Shown: one piece after another, positions 17,376 through 26,743 of the stretch | How the letters are laid out: each line of letters starts with the position of its first letter | Position numbering within the stretch: the first letter of the stretch is position 1 | Source: ZC4RG20 sp036381515 | GTDB taxonomy: Bacteria; Pseudomonadota; Gammaproteobacteria; Steroidobacterales; Rariloculaceae | Length of the DNA stretch: 64,000 nucleotides | Direction of reading: 5' to 3' | Assembly: GCA_036381515.1 (NCBI GenBank) | Contig: DASVCR010000065.1 | Span: 62,001 to 126,000 of the forward strand | Made by a program: the position numbers and the translations under genes | Notes under the pieces: model-generated | The model's input: the letters and a program-made list of their open reading frames with translations, nothing else | Told to the model about the DNA's origin: nothing | Databases searched by the model: none

Positions 17376-20300
17376 TCAGAAGGTGTAGTTCACACCGACC
17401 GTCATCCGCCGCCCGAGGATGTCGTAAAGACCCGTGTTGATGCCGAGCCCGACACCGGTTCGACCGATGCCGCCCGGCGCGATGACCGGATCCCGATCGA
17501 ACAGATTGTTGATGTTCGCGAACACCTCGAGCTGCTCGGTCTCACCCAGGGTCGCTCCGAACCGCAGGTCGACGTACGTCGTCGACGGCAAGGTGTTGTC
17601 GTCGATCGTGCAGATCGTCGCGCCGTTGTTGCAGAGCGCGAGATTCGACCCTTCCGGCCGCAGCGACGCCGGGATCGGCGTCTGGCTCTCGAGGTACGTC
17701 CGATCGAGCACGCCGCCGTCGATCCATCGTGCCTGCAGGAACAGCGTGTAGCGGCCGAACATGTACGTCAGGCTCGTCGTGATCCTGTTCTTCGGCATGT
17801 TGAAGCCGCCGATCTGCCCCGCGCGGTCGTCCCGATGCGGCGAGCCCGCGGTCTGGATCGAGTTCTCCATCAGCCTGCTCGCGAGGAACCGCCAGCCGAG
17901 CGACGAGCCGCCGAGCAGGTCGAGGTCCGCCCGATAGGTCATCTCGAGATCGAGGCCGCGGATCCGCTGGCTGTTCAGGTTGATGAACAGTGACTCGACG
18001 CGATCGATCGGGATCGGATCGGTCGTCGCCGGGTTCGTGACCGGGCTCGAGCCGGAGATCACGTACTGGCAGAGCGACAGGTCGCCGTTGTAGCAGCCGG
18101 TGACGATGTCCTGCGCGGAGAGCTGCGCGATCGCATCGTTGATGTCGATCTGGAACCAGTCGAACGACGTCGAGAAGTTGTCGATCGCGGCCGGCGTGAA
18201 CACGACGCCCGCGGTGATCGTATCGGCCTCCTCCGGATCGACGTTCGGGTTGCCGCCCGACAGCGACGCGGCGTTCACCGTGTTGTTGTTGTTCCAAGGG
18301 TTACGCACGTTGATGCCGCCGCGCGTCTGGTCGAAGCGCTCGCGCAGCGTCGCCGCGCGCACGTCGCGCGACCGCGTCGCACGGAAGCGGACCAGATCGT
18401 TGACCGCCCAGTTGAGGCCGAGCTTCCACGCCCAGATGTCGCCGCTGCCCGAGTAGTCGGCCCAGCGCGCCGCCGTCGACACCTCGAGGTACTCGGCGAG
18501 GTTCGCGCCGCTCAGGATCGGGATGTTCAGCTCGCCGAACGCCTCGCGCACGTCGTAGCCGCCGGAGATCTCGCGCAGGCTGCTGAAGAGCACCGAGCTC
18601 GAGTTGTTGTCGCCGCAGTAGCCGTTCGGCACGAACCTGAGCCCCGGCACGCCGAAAGCGGCCGCGCAGCCGCCGCCCTCGGGCACGATGCCGCGGATGC
18701 CCGGCGGCAGGAGGCCGAGGTCGGAGAGCAGCGTGCCGTCGACCAAGGCGGGATACTCGTCGGACGGATCGAGCGTGCGCTGGTCGAGCTCCTCCTTGCG
18801 CCACGACGCGCCGAATGCCGCCCCGATCGGACCGGCACCGAACCCTTCCGCGAGGTCGCCGGTCAGCACGATCTCCGCGACGTGCTGGTCGGTCCACTGG
18901 CGCGCGACCTTGTTGTCGCGGTCCATGATGTAGTCGGCCGCCTCGGCCGTGATGTTCGCGACGCCGCCGAACGTATTGATCGGCACGCAGTCGCTGAACA
19001 CGCCGCCGTTGCCGCCCTGGTCGATCGGCCCGGTAAAGTCGGGGTGGTTCACGCGGCAGATCGGGTTGCCGTCCGGACCCTCGATCGCGTCCATCGCGAG
19101 CTGCAGCCGGTCGACCCGCACGCCGTTCACGGTGACGAAGTCCTGAACGTTCTCGCCGTACTGGTAGTAGCCTTCGAGCGACCAGCCGCCGAACGGACCG
19201 CTGCCCGAGAAGTCCTTCGTGAAGCCGATCGTCGTCGAGAGCAGCTCGTTGTTCGTTTCCTGACGCGAGTCGCCGAGCGGCGTGCCCGGATTGTTCGGCG
19301 GGAAGTAGCCGTAGCCGACGTAGCGAACGCCGCTCGCATCCGGCGGGGACCCTTCGGCGTTGATCAGATCCCTGACGCTCTGGTCGAGGAAGTAGTTGTC
19401 CGCATAGATGCGCCCCTGCCAACCGTAGAGCAGCGAGATGCTCTCGCGGCGGTCGGATGCGCTGTTCTCGCCGTAGAGCGCCTGGAAGAACACGTTCGTG
19501 TTCTCGCCGAGGTCGTAGTCGAGATGCAGGAACACGTTGTCGCGCTCGTACGCGTTCTGGATCTCGTCGTCGCCATTCACGCCCCAGGTCTGCGTCTCCT
19601 CGGCGTGGCACTGGCAGCCGCTGTCGAGCACGCCGACGCCGCTGAAGTTGAGCGGCACGCCCGTGCCGTCGGGCTGCATCACGAGCCGCTGCATCGACGA
19701 GCCCGACGGCGGAATCAGGATGCCCGAGTTCGAGAAGTTCGTCGGGCTCACGTAGCGGCGAATGATCTCGGTCGGCCCGTTCGGATCGGGATTCGTCACG
19801 CGGGCGATCTGCTGGATGTAATCGCGATCCTTGAGCGCCTCGAAGTCGCTGATGTTGTCCTGATCGAAGCGCGACACGGAGCCGATCAGGTGCAGGCGAT
19901 CCGTGAGCGACGTGCCGAACGCGAAGCCGGCCTCCCACGTCCGGCCGTCACCGAGCTCGGTCACGCCGGTCTGCGCGCGCGTCTTGAAGCCCTCGAAATC
20001 CGTGTCGAGGATGAAGTTGACGACGCCGGCGACGGCGTCCGTGCCGTAGCTCGCCGACGCGCCGCCCGTGACCGTCTCGACGCTGCGCACGAGGTCCTCC
20101 GGGAACATGCCGACGTCGACGGTGCCGAAGCGGTTGCTCGGCACGATGCGGCGGCCGTCGAGCAGAGTGAGCGTGCGGTTCGACCCCGCCCCGCGCAGGT
20201 TCACGTTCGACCCGCCGGAGTTCTGGCCGCCGTTCACCTGCTCCGGATTCTGGTTCGCGTAGAACTGCGGCAGCTGGCTCAGGCCTTCGATCAGGTTGTT

Positions 20301-20576
20301 CGGCGCGACGTAGGACAGCTCGTCGCCGCTGATCGACGTGACCGGCGTCGGCGTATCCATCGTCGTGCGCGTGATGCGCGTGCCCGTGACCTGAATTTCC
20401 TCGACGACGTCCTGTCCGTGCGCCGCACCGATCGCCCCGGCCGTCAGCGCGAGCGCCAGGGCGCCCTTCTCGAGACGGCCCGCGCGCCGCCCCGCCGTGA
20501 TCGATCGTCTTACCCCCTCCGAAAGCTTGGATGGCCTCATCTTCGAGGCTGCTGGTACTTCGAGTACTGGTACCAT
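17376..20576 (-). CDS. TonB-dependent outer-membrane receptor
   Basis: The 1066-aa protein has a signal peptide (GALALALTAGAIGAAHG), a TonB-box-like EEIQVTGTRI, and a plug domain with LRGAGSNRTLTLLDGRRIVPS and GGASASYGTDAVAGVVNFIL. The long barrel ends in VGVNYTF with the C-terminal Phe needed for barrel insertion. The plug pattern is that of the large gammaproteobacterial receptors often linked to organic ligands rather than siderophores. The start at 20576 has AAGGACGGAG upstream; an ATG at 20540 is an alternative. It lies inside the exopolysaccharide locus but has no sigma-54 site. Ligand unknown. Confidence 0.92.
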   Translation of the reverse strand: MVPVLEVPAASKMRPSKLSEGVRRSITAGRRAGRLEKGALALALTAGAIGAAHGQDVVEEIQVTGTRITRTTMDTPTPVTSISGDELSYVAPNNLIEGLSQLPQFYANQNPEQVNGGQNSGGSNVNLRGAGSNRTLTLLDGRRIVPSNRFGTVDVGMFPEDLVRSVETVTGGASASYGTDAVAGVVNFILDTDFEGFKTRAQTGVTELGDGRTWEAGFAFGTSLTDRLHLIGSVSRFDQDNISDFEALKDRDYIQQIARVTNPDPNGPTEIIRRYVSPTNFSNSGILIPPSGSSMQRLVMQPDGTGVPLNFSGVGVLDSGCQCHAEETQTWGVNGDDEIQNAYERDNVFLHLDYDLGENTNVFFQALYGENSASDRRESISLLYGWQGRIYADNYFLDQSVRDLINAEGSPPDASGVRYVGYGYFPPNNPGTPLGDSRQETNNELLSTTIGFTKDFSGSGPFGGWSLEGYYQYGENVQDFVTVNGVRVDRLQLAMDAIEGPDGNPICRVNHPDFTGPIDQGGNGGVFSDCVPINTFGGVANITAEAADYIMDRDNKVARQWTDQHVAEIVLTGDLAEGFGAGPIGAAFGASWRKEELDQRTLDPSDEYPALVDGTLLSDLGLLPPGIRGIVPEGGGCAAAFGVPGLRFVPNGYCGDNNSSSVLFSSLREISGGYDVREAFGELNIPILSGANLAEYLEVSTAARWADYSGSGDIWAWKLGLNWAVNDLVRFRATRSRDVRAATLRERFDQTRGGINVRNPWNNNNTVNAASLSGGNPNVDPEEADTITAGVVFTPAAIDNFSTSFDWFQIDINDAIAQLSAQDIVTGCYNGDLSLCQYVISGSSPVTNPATTDPIPIDRVESLFINLNSQRIRGLDLEMTYRADLDLLGGSSLGWRFLASRLMENSIQTAGSPHRDDRAGQIGGFNMPKNRITTSLTYMFGRYTLFLQARWIDGGVLDRTYLESQTPIPASLRPEGSNLALCNNGATICTIDDNTLPSTTYVDLRFGATLGETEQLEVFANINNLFDRDPVIAPGGIGRTGVGLGINTGLYDILGRRMTVGVNYTF

Positions 20577-20612
20577 GAGCTCCGTCCTTGTTGTGGTTTG
20601 GAAGCCGACATT

Positions 20613-20631
20613 CTAGTTGCCCGCAAACTAG
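20613..20631. promoter_or_regulatory. Inverted repeat upstream of the TonB-receptor gene (possible operator)
   Basis: CTAGTT-N7-AACTAG is a 6-bp inverted repeat lying 37 bp upstream of the receptor start, in an unusually AT-rich stretch for this genome. Its size suits a dimeric repressor site. No regulator gene is adjacent. Confidence 0.4.
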
Positions 20632-20717
20632 TGTCTAGGCTTCTACCGTTGGCAGGAAGAGACACCCTGCGGCGAGCCGTCCGGCCCGCCCGGCGGAATC
20701 CGTCGGGCCTTCGGACG

Positions 20718-21497
20718 TTACGTGCGCGGCGCCGTGATCCGCAGCGCGGCGGCATGCAGGACGCCGTTCGAGAACAGCGCGGTGCCGCCGAGGCTCGGGT
20801 TGCCGGCCAGGTCGCTGAACGCGCCGCCGGCCTCGCGCACGACGATCGACGGCGCGGCGACGTCCCACGGGCCGCAGACGAAGAAGACGGCGAGGTCGCA
20901 GTCGCCGCGGGCGACGAGCATCGCGGGATGGTCGTCGACGCGCTCGGGCCGCGCGGCGCGGCCGAGCGCCGCGGCAACCTCTCTCGCGTGCGCGTCGCGC
21001 ACCCACTCCGGAGGCGGGATGAACGTGCACGCGTCGTCGAGCGACGCCGTGGCCGACACGCGGAGCCGCACGGGTGCGGCGCCGCCGTCGGCCATGAACG
21101 CGCCGCGGCCCTTCGCCGCCCAGTAGCGGCGGCCGAGCGGCGGGTGATCGCACACGCCGAGCACGACCTCGCCGTCCGTCTCGAGCGCAATCAGCGTCGC
21201 CCATTGCGTCGTGCCGGACGCGAAGCTCTGCGTGCCGTCGATCGCGTCGACGATCCAGCGCCGCGGCCCCGATCCCGTTTGTCCCCGCTCCTCGCCGAGC
21301 ATCGCGTCGCCCGGCCGCTCGCTGCCGAGCGCGGCGCGCACCGCGTCCTCGACGGCTTCGTCCACCTCGGTGACGAGGCTGCCGTCGGCCTTCCTCCAGC
21401 TGCGAAGCTCGCCGCGGAAGCGTGCAAGGGAGATCGTTCGCGCGACATCCGCGAGGCGGAGCGCGAGCGCGAGATCGTCGTCGACGGAATGAGTCAT
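20718..21497 (-). CDS. Inositol-monophosphatase-family phosphatase (HisN-like)
   Basis: A 259-aa member of the Li+-sensitive, Mg2+-dependent phosphatase family: GEERG (Glu69/70), WIVDAIDGTQSFASG (Asp84, Asp87, Thr89) and CGPWDVAAPSIVVREAGG. DAIDGT departs from the usual DPIDGT. FASGTTQWATLIAL resembles histidinol-phosphatase HisN more than SuhB. Since two sulfotransferases lie nearby, a role in removing PAP (as CysQ does) is an alternative, but the motif pattern does not prove it. Confidence 0.85.
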   Translation of the reverse strand: MTHSVDDDLALALRLADVARTISLARFRGELRSWRKADGSLVTEVDEAVEDAVRAALGSERPGDAMLGEERGQTGSGPRRWIVDAIDGTQSFASGTTQWATLIALETDGEVVLGVCDHPPLGRRYWAAKGRGAFMADGGAAPVRLRVSATASLDDACTFIPPPEWVRDAHAREVAAALGRAARPERVDDHPAMLVARGDCDLAVFFVCGPWDVAAPSIVVREAGGAFSDLAGNPSLGGTALFSNGVLHAAALRITAPRT

Positions 21498-21611
21498 GGC
21501 GAATCCGAGCCTCCGAATCGAGGAGCGGCCATACTACATCGGGACTCCCCGATACCCGACGAAGCATCGGATCGATGCGACGGACCGTGCTCCCTGCTGC
21601 CGCTCACGTCG

Positions 21612-21627
21612 CGGCACGGTTCTTGCT
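21612..21627 (+). promoter_or_regulatory. Sigma-54 promoter of the second sulfotransferase gene
   Basis: CGGCACGGTTCTTGCT has GG (21613-21614) and GC (21625-21626) 10 nt apart and matches GGCACG-N4-TTGCT. The predicted transcript start is near 21638, about 28 nt before the ATG at 21666. Confidence 0.8.
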
Positions 21628-21665
21628 CGTCCGGGGAGTTTCGTCGCGCAGGGCTGGTTCCGAGG

Positions 21666-22493
21666 ATGAACAGATTCGTCGTCACGGGGACCGGACGAAC
21701 GGGCAGCGCCACGCTCGGACGCGCGCTCGGCTACCACGACAACGTCGCCGCCGGCTGGGAATGGGCGTTCAAGGTCCCGTGGTCGAGGCGCGTCGAAGCC
21801 TGCCGGCGCGGCTTGCGCGGCGACTTCAGCCTTCTCGCCGCGAGGGAGCGCGCGCACATCGAGGCGGCCGTCTCCGTCGCGACGGCATGGCTCGGCTACA
21901 AAGGCATCTTCCGCACGAACGACAAGTGGCTCGTCACGCCTGCAGCCGGCGCGACGCTGTTCCTCGACCGCTTCTACGAGACGCTCCGCTGGTGGCGCAG
22001 CGAGCCGGACATCCACGTGCTGCACATCGTTCGGACGGACAACCTCGCGTGGCTGCGGTCGAAGTTCGTCGCGACGAAGCTCCGCTCGTTCGGCGCGGGC
22101 AATCGTTATCCCGAGGACGTCTCCGTCGAGATCCCGGTCCGCGCCGCGATCAAGCGCGTCCAGATGAAAGTCTGGCTCGACGAGAAGCTGAGCGAGCTCG
22201 CGCGCACGAACCCGTATTGCCTGATCCGCTACGAAGACCTCGCCCGCGACCTCGACGCCGTGACGGCGAGGGCGCACCGCTTCCTCGGTCTCGAGCCGCA
22301 GATCATGCCGCCCGAGCGCGTGCTCGGGCGCCAGTCCGCCGGCATCCCGATCGAGCGGCACGTGCGCAACTACGCGCGCCTGCGCGACGCGCTGAGCCGC
22401 GCGTCGCTGCTCGAGGCGCCGCTGCCCGGGAGCGGGCGCGCCCCCGTCAGCGTCTCCGCGCCGCCGGCGCGCGGCTCGGGAATGCCCGACTAA
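21666..22493 (+). CDS. Sulfotransferase-family protein
   Basis: The 275-aa protein begins FVVTGTGRTGSATLGRALG, a variant 5'-phosphosulfate loop in which Arg-Thr-Gly-Ser replaces the usual K-x-G-T-T. Later it has VLHIVRTDNLAWLRSKF, which fits the 3'-phosphate-binding helix, and CLIRYEDLARDLDAV. The layout is that of Stf0/Sulfotransfer_3-like proteins. It has its own sigma-54 promoter, and its 3' end overlaps the convergent flippase gene by 47 bp. Sulfation of the same polymer is inferred from the locus. Confidence 0.78.
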   Translation: MNRFVVTGTGRTGSATLGRALGYHDNVAAGWEWAFKVPWSRRVEACRRGLRGDFSLLAARERAHIEAAVSVATAWLGYKGIFRTNDKWLVTPAAGATLFLDRFYETLRWWRSEPDIHVLHIVRTDNLAWLRSKFVATKLRSFGAGNRYPEDVSVEIPVRAAIKRVQMKVWLDEKLSELARTNPYCLIRYEDLARDLDAVTARAHRFLGLEPQIMPPERVLGRQSAGIPIERHVRNYARLRDALSRASLLEAPLPGSGRAPVSVSAPPARGSGMPD

Positions 22494-24021
22494 GATAGAC
22501 GCGGACGTCGGCGAGCGTGCGGTCCCTGAGGAGCATTAGCACGCCGAAATAAAGCGCGCTGCCGAGCACGAGGGCGAGCACCGCATCGACGGCTTCCCCG
22601 GCGCCGGTTCGAGGCACCGCCTGCGCGGCCGTCGCCGCCGCCCCGGACAACGCCGCGTGGATCGAGAGCCTGCGCAGAACCCCCGATGCGCGGAGCGCGG
22701 GCACCCGCCGCGCGAGCCGATGAAGCAGGAGCGCGAAAACGACGACGGCGACGAGGCTCGCCGACAGCGCGAGGCCGAGCACCCCGAGCGGGCGATAGAC
22801 CGCCGGCGCGACGAGCAGATAGACCACGGTGCCGACCGGCATCACGATCGCCGGAACGAGCACGCGGCCCATCGCGTAGAACGCGTTCGACAGCAGCGTA
22901 TTCATGCCGACGAAGACCACCGACGGCGCGAACCCGATCAACGCGAGCACGACGAGCGCCGTCATCCCCGCGTCGAATGCACCCCGCTCGAACACGACCC
23001 TGACGATCGCTTCCGCGTCGAGCGCCATCCACCACAGGAGCGGCGCGAGCACCAGGAAGCTCGCGCTCAGGCCGCGCGAATAGAGCCGCGCGATCTCGCC
23101 GGTGTCGCTCTCGGCGTGGAGACGCGCGACGCGCGTGAACATCATCATCTTGATGCCGATGAACGCGGTTCGATGGATCGGATCGACGAGCCGCTGCCCG
23201 AGCGCGAGCGCGGCGACGGCGCCGCTGCCGAGCTGCGACGACAGGTAAGTCGCGACGAGCCCGCGGGTACGTGCCACGAACCCGCTGCCCATCACGATCG
23301 CCGAGTTCGTGAAGATCTTCCTCTCCCACTCCTCGCGGAACCCGATCCGCGGCGAGTAGTCGTAGCGCGCGCGGCGCGCCATCAGCACGGCCGTGACGAG
23401 ATGCCCGAGCGTGAATCCGATCGGCAGCGCGTACGCTCCGACGAAGGGGCCGGCCGTCAGGATCGCCGCGAAGCTCGCGAGCGGTACCGCCATCTTGATC
23501 GCCGTGATCGCGGTGTAGTCCTCGTCGTGCTGGCAGACGTACTGGTGGAAGCTCGTGACGGCCGTCAGCACGACCGTCGGCGCCATGATCGAAAGGTAGC
23601 GCGACGCGATCTCGACATCGCCCGCGGAGAAGCCCGGCAGCAGCGCGCGCAGCAGCGGACGGCCCGCGATCACCAGCACGAGGGCGACCAGCGCAGCGAG
23701 GATCGCGACGATCGTGACGATCGACGACGTCAGCTCCGACGCCCGGGCGAAGCCGTCCCGCCGCGCGCTCGCGAAGATCGGCAGAAAGTTCTTGCCGATG
23801 TAGTCGATGCAGAGCAGCACGAACAGGTTCGGCAGCACGAGCGCGGCGTAGTACGCGTCGACCTGCCTCGAGAGCCCGAAGAACGCGGCAATGGCGACGT
23901 GGCTCGCGAAGCTCGCGCCGAGTGACGCGAGCACGAGCGCGTTCACCGCGAGCATGCTGCGCGAGCTCGACCTGCGGGCCGCCTGCGGCGCCGCCTCCGT
24001 CGCGCCCGGCTCGGTTGCCAT
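22447..24021 (-). CDS. MurJ/MviN-like lipid-linked oligosaccharide flippase
   Basis: The 524-aa protein has about 14 hydrophobic segments of the MOP superfamily. Near the N-terminus it reads FFGLSRQVDAYYAALVLPN, close to the MurJ signature, and later FERGAFDAG, also typical of MurJ-like proteins. In an exopolysaccharide locus it most likely flips the lipid-linked repeat unit (Wzx role) rather than lipid II. It is the last gene of the ligase-glycosyltransferase-flippase operon, 9 nt after the glycosyltransferase. Confidence 0.85.
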   Translation of the reverse strand: MATEPGATEAAPQAARRSSSRSMLAVNALVLASLGASFASHVAIAAFFGLSRQVDAYYAALVLPNLFVLLCIDYIGKNFLPIFASARRDGFARASELTSSIVTIVAILAALVALVLVIAGRPLLRALLPGFSAGDVEIASRYLSIMAPTVVLTAVTSFHQYVCQHDEDYTAITAIKMAVPLASFAAILTAGPFVGAYALPIGFTLGHLVTAVLMARRARYDYSPRIGFREEWERKIFTNSAIVMGSGFVARTRGLVATYLSSQLGSGAVAALALGQRLVDPIHRTAFIGIKMMMFTRVARLHAESDTGEIARLYSRGLSASFLVLAPLLWWMALDAEAIVRVVFERGAFDAGMTALVVLALIGFAPSVVFVGMNTLLSNAFYAMGRVLVPAIVMPVGTVVYLLVAPAVYRPLGVLGLALSASLVAVVVFALLLHRLARRVPALRASGVLRRLSIHAALSGAAATAAQAVPRTGAGEAVDAVLALVLGSALYFGVLMLLRDRTLADVRVYLSRAFPSRAPAARRR

Positions 24022-24030
24022 CGCCTGGCG

Positions 24031-25227
24031 TCAGCCGCCCGACAGCACGTCGTCGTAGACGGCGCGCGTGAGCTGCGCCGCCCGCCGCCAGCTGTAACGC
24101 GTCCTGACGAGCTGCTGCAGCGTGCCCGCTTCCGCGGGCCCATCCCCGCGCGCGATCGACGCGATCCGCTGTGCGAGCGCCTGCGTATCGCCGACGGGGA
24201 AAAAGCATTCAGGCGGGATCGGGATCGCCATGTTCTCCGGTATCGCGGTCGACAGCACGGGCGCGCCGTAGCTCAGCGCCTCGAGCAGCGCGATCGGATG
24301 TCCCTCCGCGGAAGACGGCAGCACGAACACCGCGCAATGGCTGTAGAGCTCGCGCAACGCCCTGCCGCGCTGGAATCCGGTGAGCACGATGTCCGGATTG
24401 CGCCGCGCCCGCTCGATCACGTGGCGCGTGTAGGCGTCGCGGGCGTTCACCTCCCCGACGAGCGCGAGCTTCCAGCCCTCCGGGCGGGCCGCCTCGAACG
24501 CGTCGACGAGATCGAGCTGCCGTTTGCCCCGGTCCATCCGGGCGACGTAGAGCACGTAGCGCCGCGGGCGCAGGCCGAAGCGGCTCACTGTGTCCGTCGT
24601 CGCGACCCGCCCGGCCCGAGGCGCGCCGTTCGGAATCAGCGCCGCGCCGACGCCGTACTTCTCGCGCATGCGCTCCTGCAGCACCTTCGATACGACGATG
24701 CGCCCGTTCGCGCCGCGCATGCCCGCCCACTCGCCGGCCTCGAGCAGCCGGCGCGCGATCGGTCCCCACTTCTCCCGCAGATAGTCGGCCCCGTGGTGCG
24801 TGACGACGACGCGCAGACCGAGGAGGCGCGCGAGCGGCGTGAGGAACGCCGGCCCGACGGCATGCAGGTGCAGGATGTCCGGCCGCTTGATCGCCGCATA
24901 GAGCACGCCGAGCAACGTGTGGACGGCGGTCTCCACGGCCGTGATCGGCGGCGCCCACAGGTAGCTCAGCCGAACGCCGCACCGGCGCCTGAGCCGCCTA
25001 CCGCGGAAGTACGCGGACCGCTGCAGGATCTCCACCTCGCACCCGAGCCTGACCAGGAGCGGATAGAGGTTGCGGGCATGCGTCTCGATCCCGCCCTGCA
25101 CGTCGACGATGCCGCGCAGGCCGAGGACCATCACGCGCAGCGGCCGCTCCAGCGTGCGCCCGCGCTCGGGCGCTTCGATCGGGATCGAGAGTCCATGATC
25201 CGACGGGCCGTCGAGCGAGCGCGCCAT
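24031..25227 (-). CDS. Glycosyltransferase family 4 (GT-B fold)
   Basis: A 398-aa enzyme with LRGIVDVQGGIETHARNLYP (acceptor-side glycine loop), VVVTHHGADYLREKWG, YVARMDRGKRQLDLVDAF and PSSAEGHPIALLEALSYGAPVL (donor site). Its sequence is like the rhamnosyl/glucosyl GT4 enzymes of polymer loci; the actual sugar is unknown. It starts 2 nt after the stop of the ligase-like gene. ATG at 25227 is used; a later ATG at MVLGLRG is possible. Confidence 0.9.
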   Translation of the reverse strand: MARSLDGPSDHGLSIPIEAPERGRTLERPLRVMVLGLRGIVDVQGGIETHARNLYPLLVRLGCEVEILQRSAYFRGRRLRRRCGVRLSYLWAPPITAVETAVHTLLGVLYAAIKRPDILHLHAVGPAFLTPLARLLGLRVVVTHHGADYLREKWGPIARRLLEAGEWAGMRGANGRIVVSKVLQERMREKYGVGAALIPNGAPRAGRVATTDTVSRFGLRPRRYVLYVARMDRGKRQLDLVDAFEAARPEGWKLALVGEVNARDAYTRHVIERARRNPDIVLTGFQRGRALRELYSHCAVFVLPSSAEGHPIALLEALSYGAPVLSTAIPENMAIPIPPECFFPVGDTQALAQRIASIARGDGPAEAGTLQQLVRTRYSWRRAAQLTRAVYDDVLSGG

Positions 25228-25229
25228 CG

Positions 25230-26567
25230 CTATGCTTCCGCTTCGCGGTACGCGCGAAGCCCTGGCCGAACGAGGCCGCTTCGCCGCCGAGCGGCCAACC
25301 TGCGCCACGCGCAGGCCTTGCTCGCAACCACTCCGGAATAGAACCAGAAGAGGTAGCCGATCTCGTTCATCGAGAACACGCTCTTGTAGAAGAGCGCCAT
25401 CCCCATCAGGACCGTGACGGTCCCCCAGACCTGCCCGAGCAGGCCGAAAGATGCGTCGCGGCGCGCAAGGACGAGCGCGTCCTGGAACACGAGCAGGTAC
25501 ATCAACAGATACGCGGCGAGCCCGACGAAGCCGACCTCCCACAGGAAGTTCGTGATTTGCGTCAGCGCGACGCCGTAGCGCTCGAAGTAGTGCGCGTACT
25601 CGCCCTCGAAGCCCGGCAGCGACGACGGCGACACGTTGCCGGCCCCGAGCCCGAAAGCGAGCGTGATCGGATCCCGCGAGATCGTCTCGACGGCGAGCGA
25701 GATGCTGTCGAAGCGCCCGATCGCGCGCTCGTCGGTGGGATCCGCGCCGGTGTACAGGTAGTGGCGGACGTGGCCTTCGGTGAAGAACGTCTCCAGGGGC
25801 TTGCCGTGCTCGCGGTACTGGATGAAGTAGTCGTAAGCGGTGACGAACGCGAGGCCGGCGACGGCCCCCACGATCGCGACGGCTATGACCCTGCGCATCG
25901 GCTTGCTGCCGCTCGGCATCAGGAACGCCGGCAGCAGCAGCGCGACCGGCAGCATCACGAGCGTGCCCTTGGTCTCGTTCAGGGTCGTCGGCAGGAAGAA
26001 CACCGCGGTCGCCGCGAGCAGGAACGGCAGGCGGATCCTGCGGCGGTAGTACGCGGATACGAGCAGCACGATCACGCAGACCATCAGCATGCTGAGCGAG
26101 CTCGACGACGTCGCCATGCCTCGGACCGGATCGCCCGTGTGCATCCGGTCGCCGAACTCGACGAAGCGCTGGTAGACGGCGAGCGGACTTTGCAGCAGCA
26201 GGATCGTCAGGAGCACCGCGAGCTGCCCCTTGAGCTGGCGAGGCGTGAACGGGTAGACGATCGGAAGCAGGAAGAACGGGATGAACTTCACGTAGCCGCG
26301 CAGGCCCGAGATGACGGCGCCGGCCGACATCGACTGCACGAGGAAGCCGAAGAGCAGCACGAAGAAGAAGAGCGCGAAGAACACCACGTAGCGCCAGTCG
26401 AGCGTGATGTCCTTGCCCCCGAGCACCCGCCCGATCACGACGAGCAGGCATACCGCCGTCATCAGCTCCGGAAGCAGCGTGAAGTAGGGGTGAACGACAT
26501 CCGCGTTTCGGACCAGGAATCCGGCGCCGAATACGGAGACGAACATCGCGCCGACGAGAAAGTTCAT
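25230..26567 (-). CDS. O-antigen ligase/polymerase-like membrane protein (Wzy/WaaL family)
   Basis: The 445-aa protein has about ten to twelve membrane helices and a large periplasmic loop between TAYDYFIQYREHGKPLE and ITNFLWEVGFVGL, the Wzy_C/WaaL layout. Such proteins polymerise lipid-linked repeat units or join them to an acceptor. I chose the ATG at 26567 because the only upstream candidate (TTG at 26612) falls inside the -12 element of the sigma-54 promoter at 26608-26623. First gene of its operon. Confidence 0.82.
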   Translation of the reverse strand: MNFLVGAMFVSVFGAGFLVRNADVVHPYFTLLPELMTAVCLLVVIGRVLGGKDITLDWRYVVFFALFFFVLLFGFLVQSMSAGAVISGLRGYVKFIPFFLLPIVYPFTPRQLKGQLAVLLTILLLQSPLAVYQRFVEFGDRMHTGDPVRGMATSSSSLSMLMVCVIVLLVSAYYRRRIRLPFLLAATAVFFLPTTLNETKGTLVMLPVALLLPAFLMPSGSKPMRRVIAVAIVGAVAGLAFVTAYDYFIQYREHGKPLETFFTEGHVRHYLYTGADPTDERAIGRFDSISLAVETISRDPITLAFGLGAGNVSPSSLPGFEGEYAHYFERYGVALTQITNFLWEVGFVGLAAYLLMYLLVFQDALVLARRDASFGLLGQVWGTVTVLMGMALFYKSVFSMNEIGYLFWFYSGVVASKACAWRRLAARRRSGLVRPGLRAYREAEA

Positions 26568-26607
26568 CAGCAGCTCGACTGTTCTTGTTTTCCCCGACCA
26601 CCTCGGG

Positions 26608-26623
26608 TGCAAGCTCTATGCCA
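26608..26623 (-). promoter_or_regulatory. Sigma-54 promoter of the ligase-glycosyltransferase-flippase operon
   Basis: On the minus strand the site reads TGGCAT-N5-TTGCA, with GG (26622-26621) and GC (26610-26609) 10 nt apart. The predicted transcript start is near 26597, about 30 nt before the ATG at 26567. Confidence 0.82.
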
Positions 26624-26743
26624 CGATTGAGATGATCGTCGTCTCGGTTCCGTGGTTGCCCGGCCGGACCGGCGAGCAGAATCTGGAAGGCTTCCCAATC
26701 GGCGGGACCGCCTCGCGGGATTCCGCGGCGGGCGTAGTCATTC

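Noticed and set aside
18882..21665. Long plus-strand frame antisense to the TonB receptor and phosphatase, leading into the second sulfotransferase
   Set aside because: Only the part from 21666 shows protein-family features; the upstream part is a shadow frame, and a sigma-54 promoter with a good start lies at 21612-21666.
26612..26612. TTG at 26612 as start of the ligase-like gene
   Set aside because: It falls in the -12 box of the sigma-54 promoter and has no ribosome site; the ATG at 26567 fits promoter and membrane topology.
26645..26659. A further GG-N10-GC match facing the first beta-helix gene
   Set aside because: It lacks the CAC of the -24 element, lies about 300 nt from the gene and is no better than chance; the shared TTGAC element is a better candidate.
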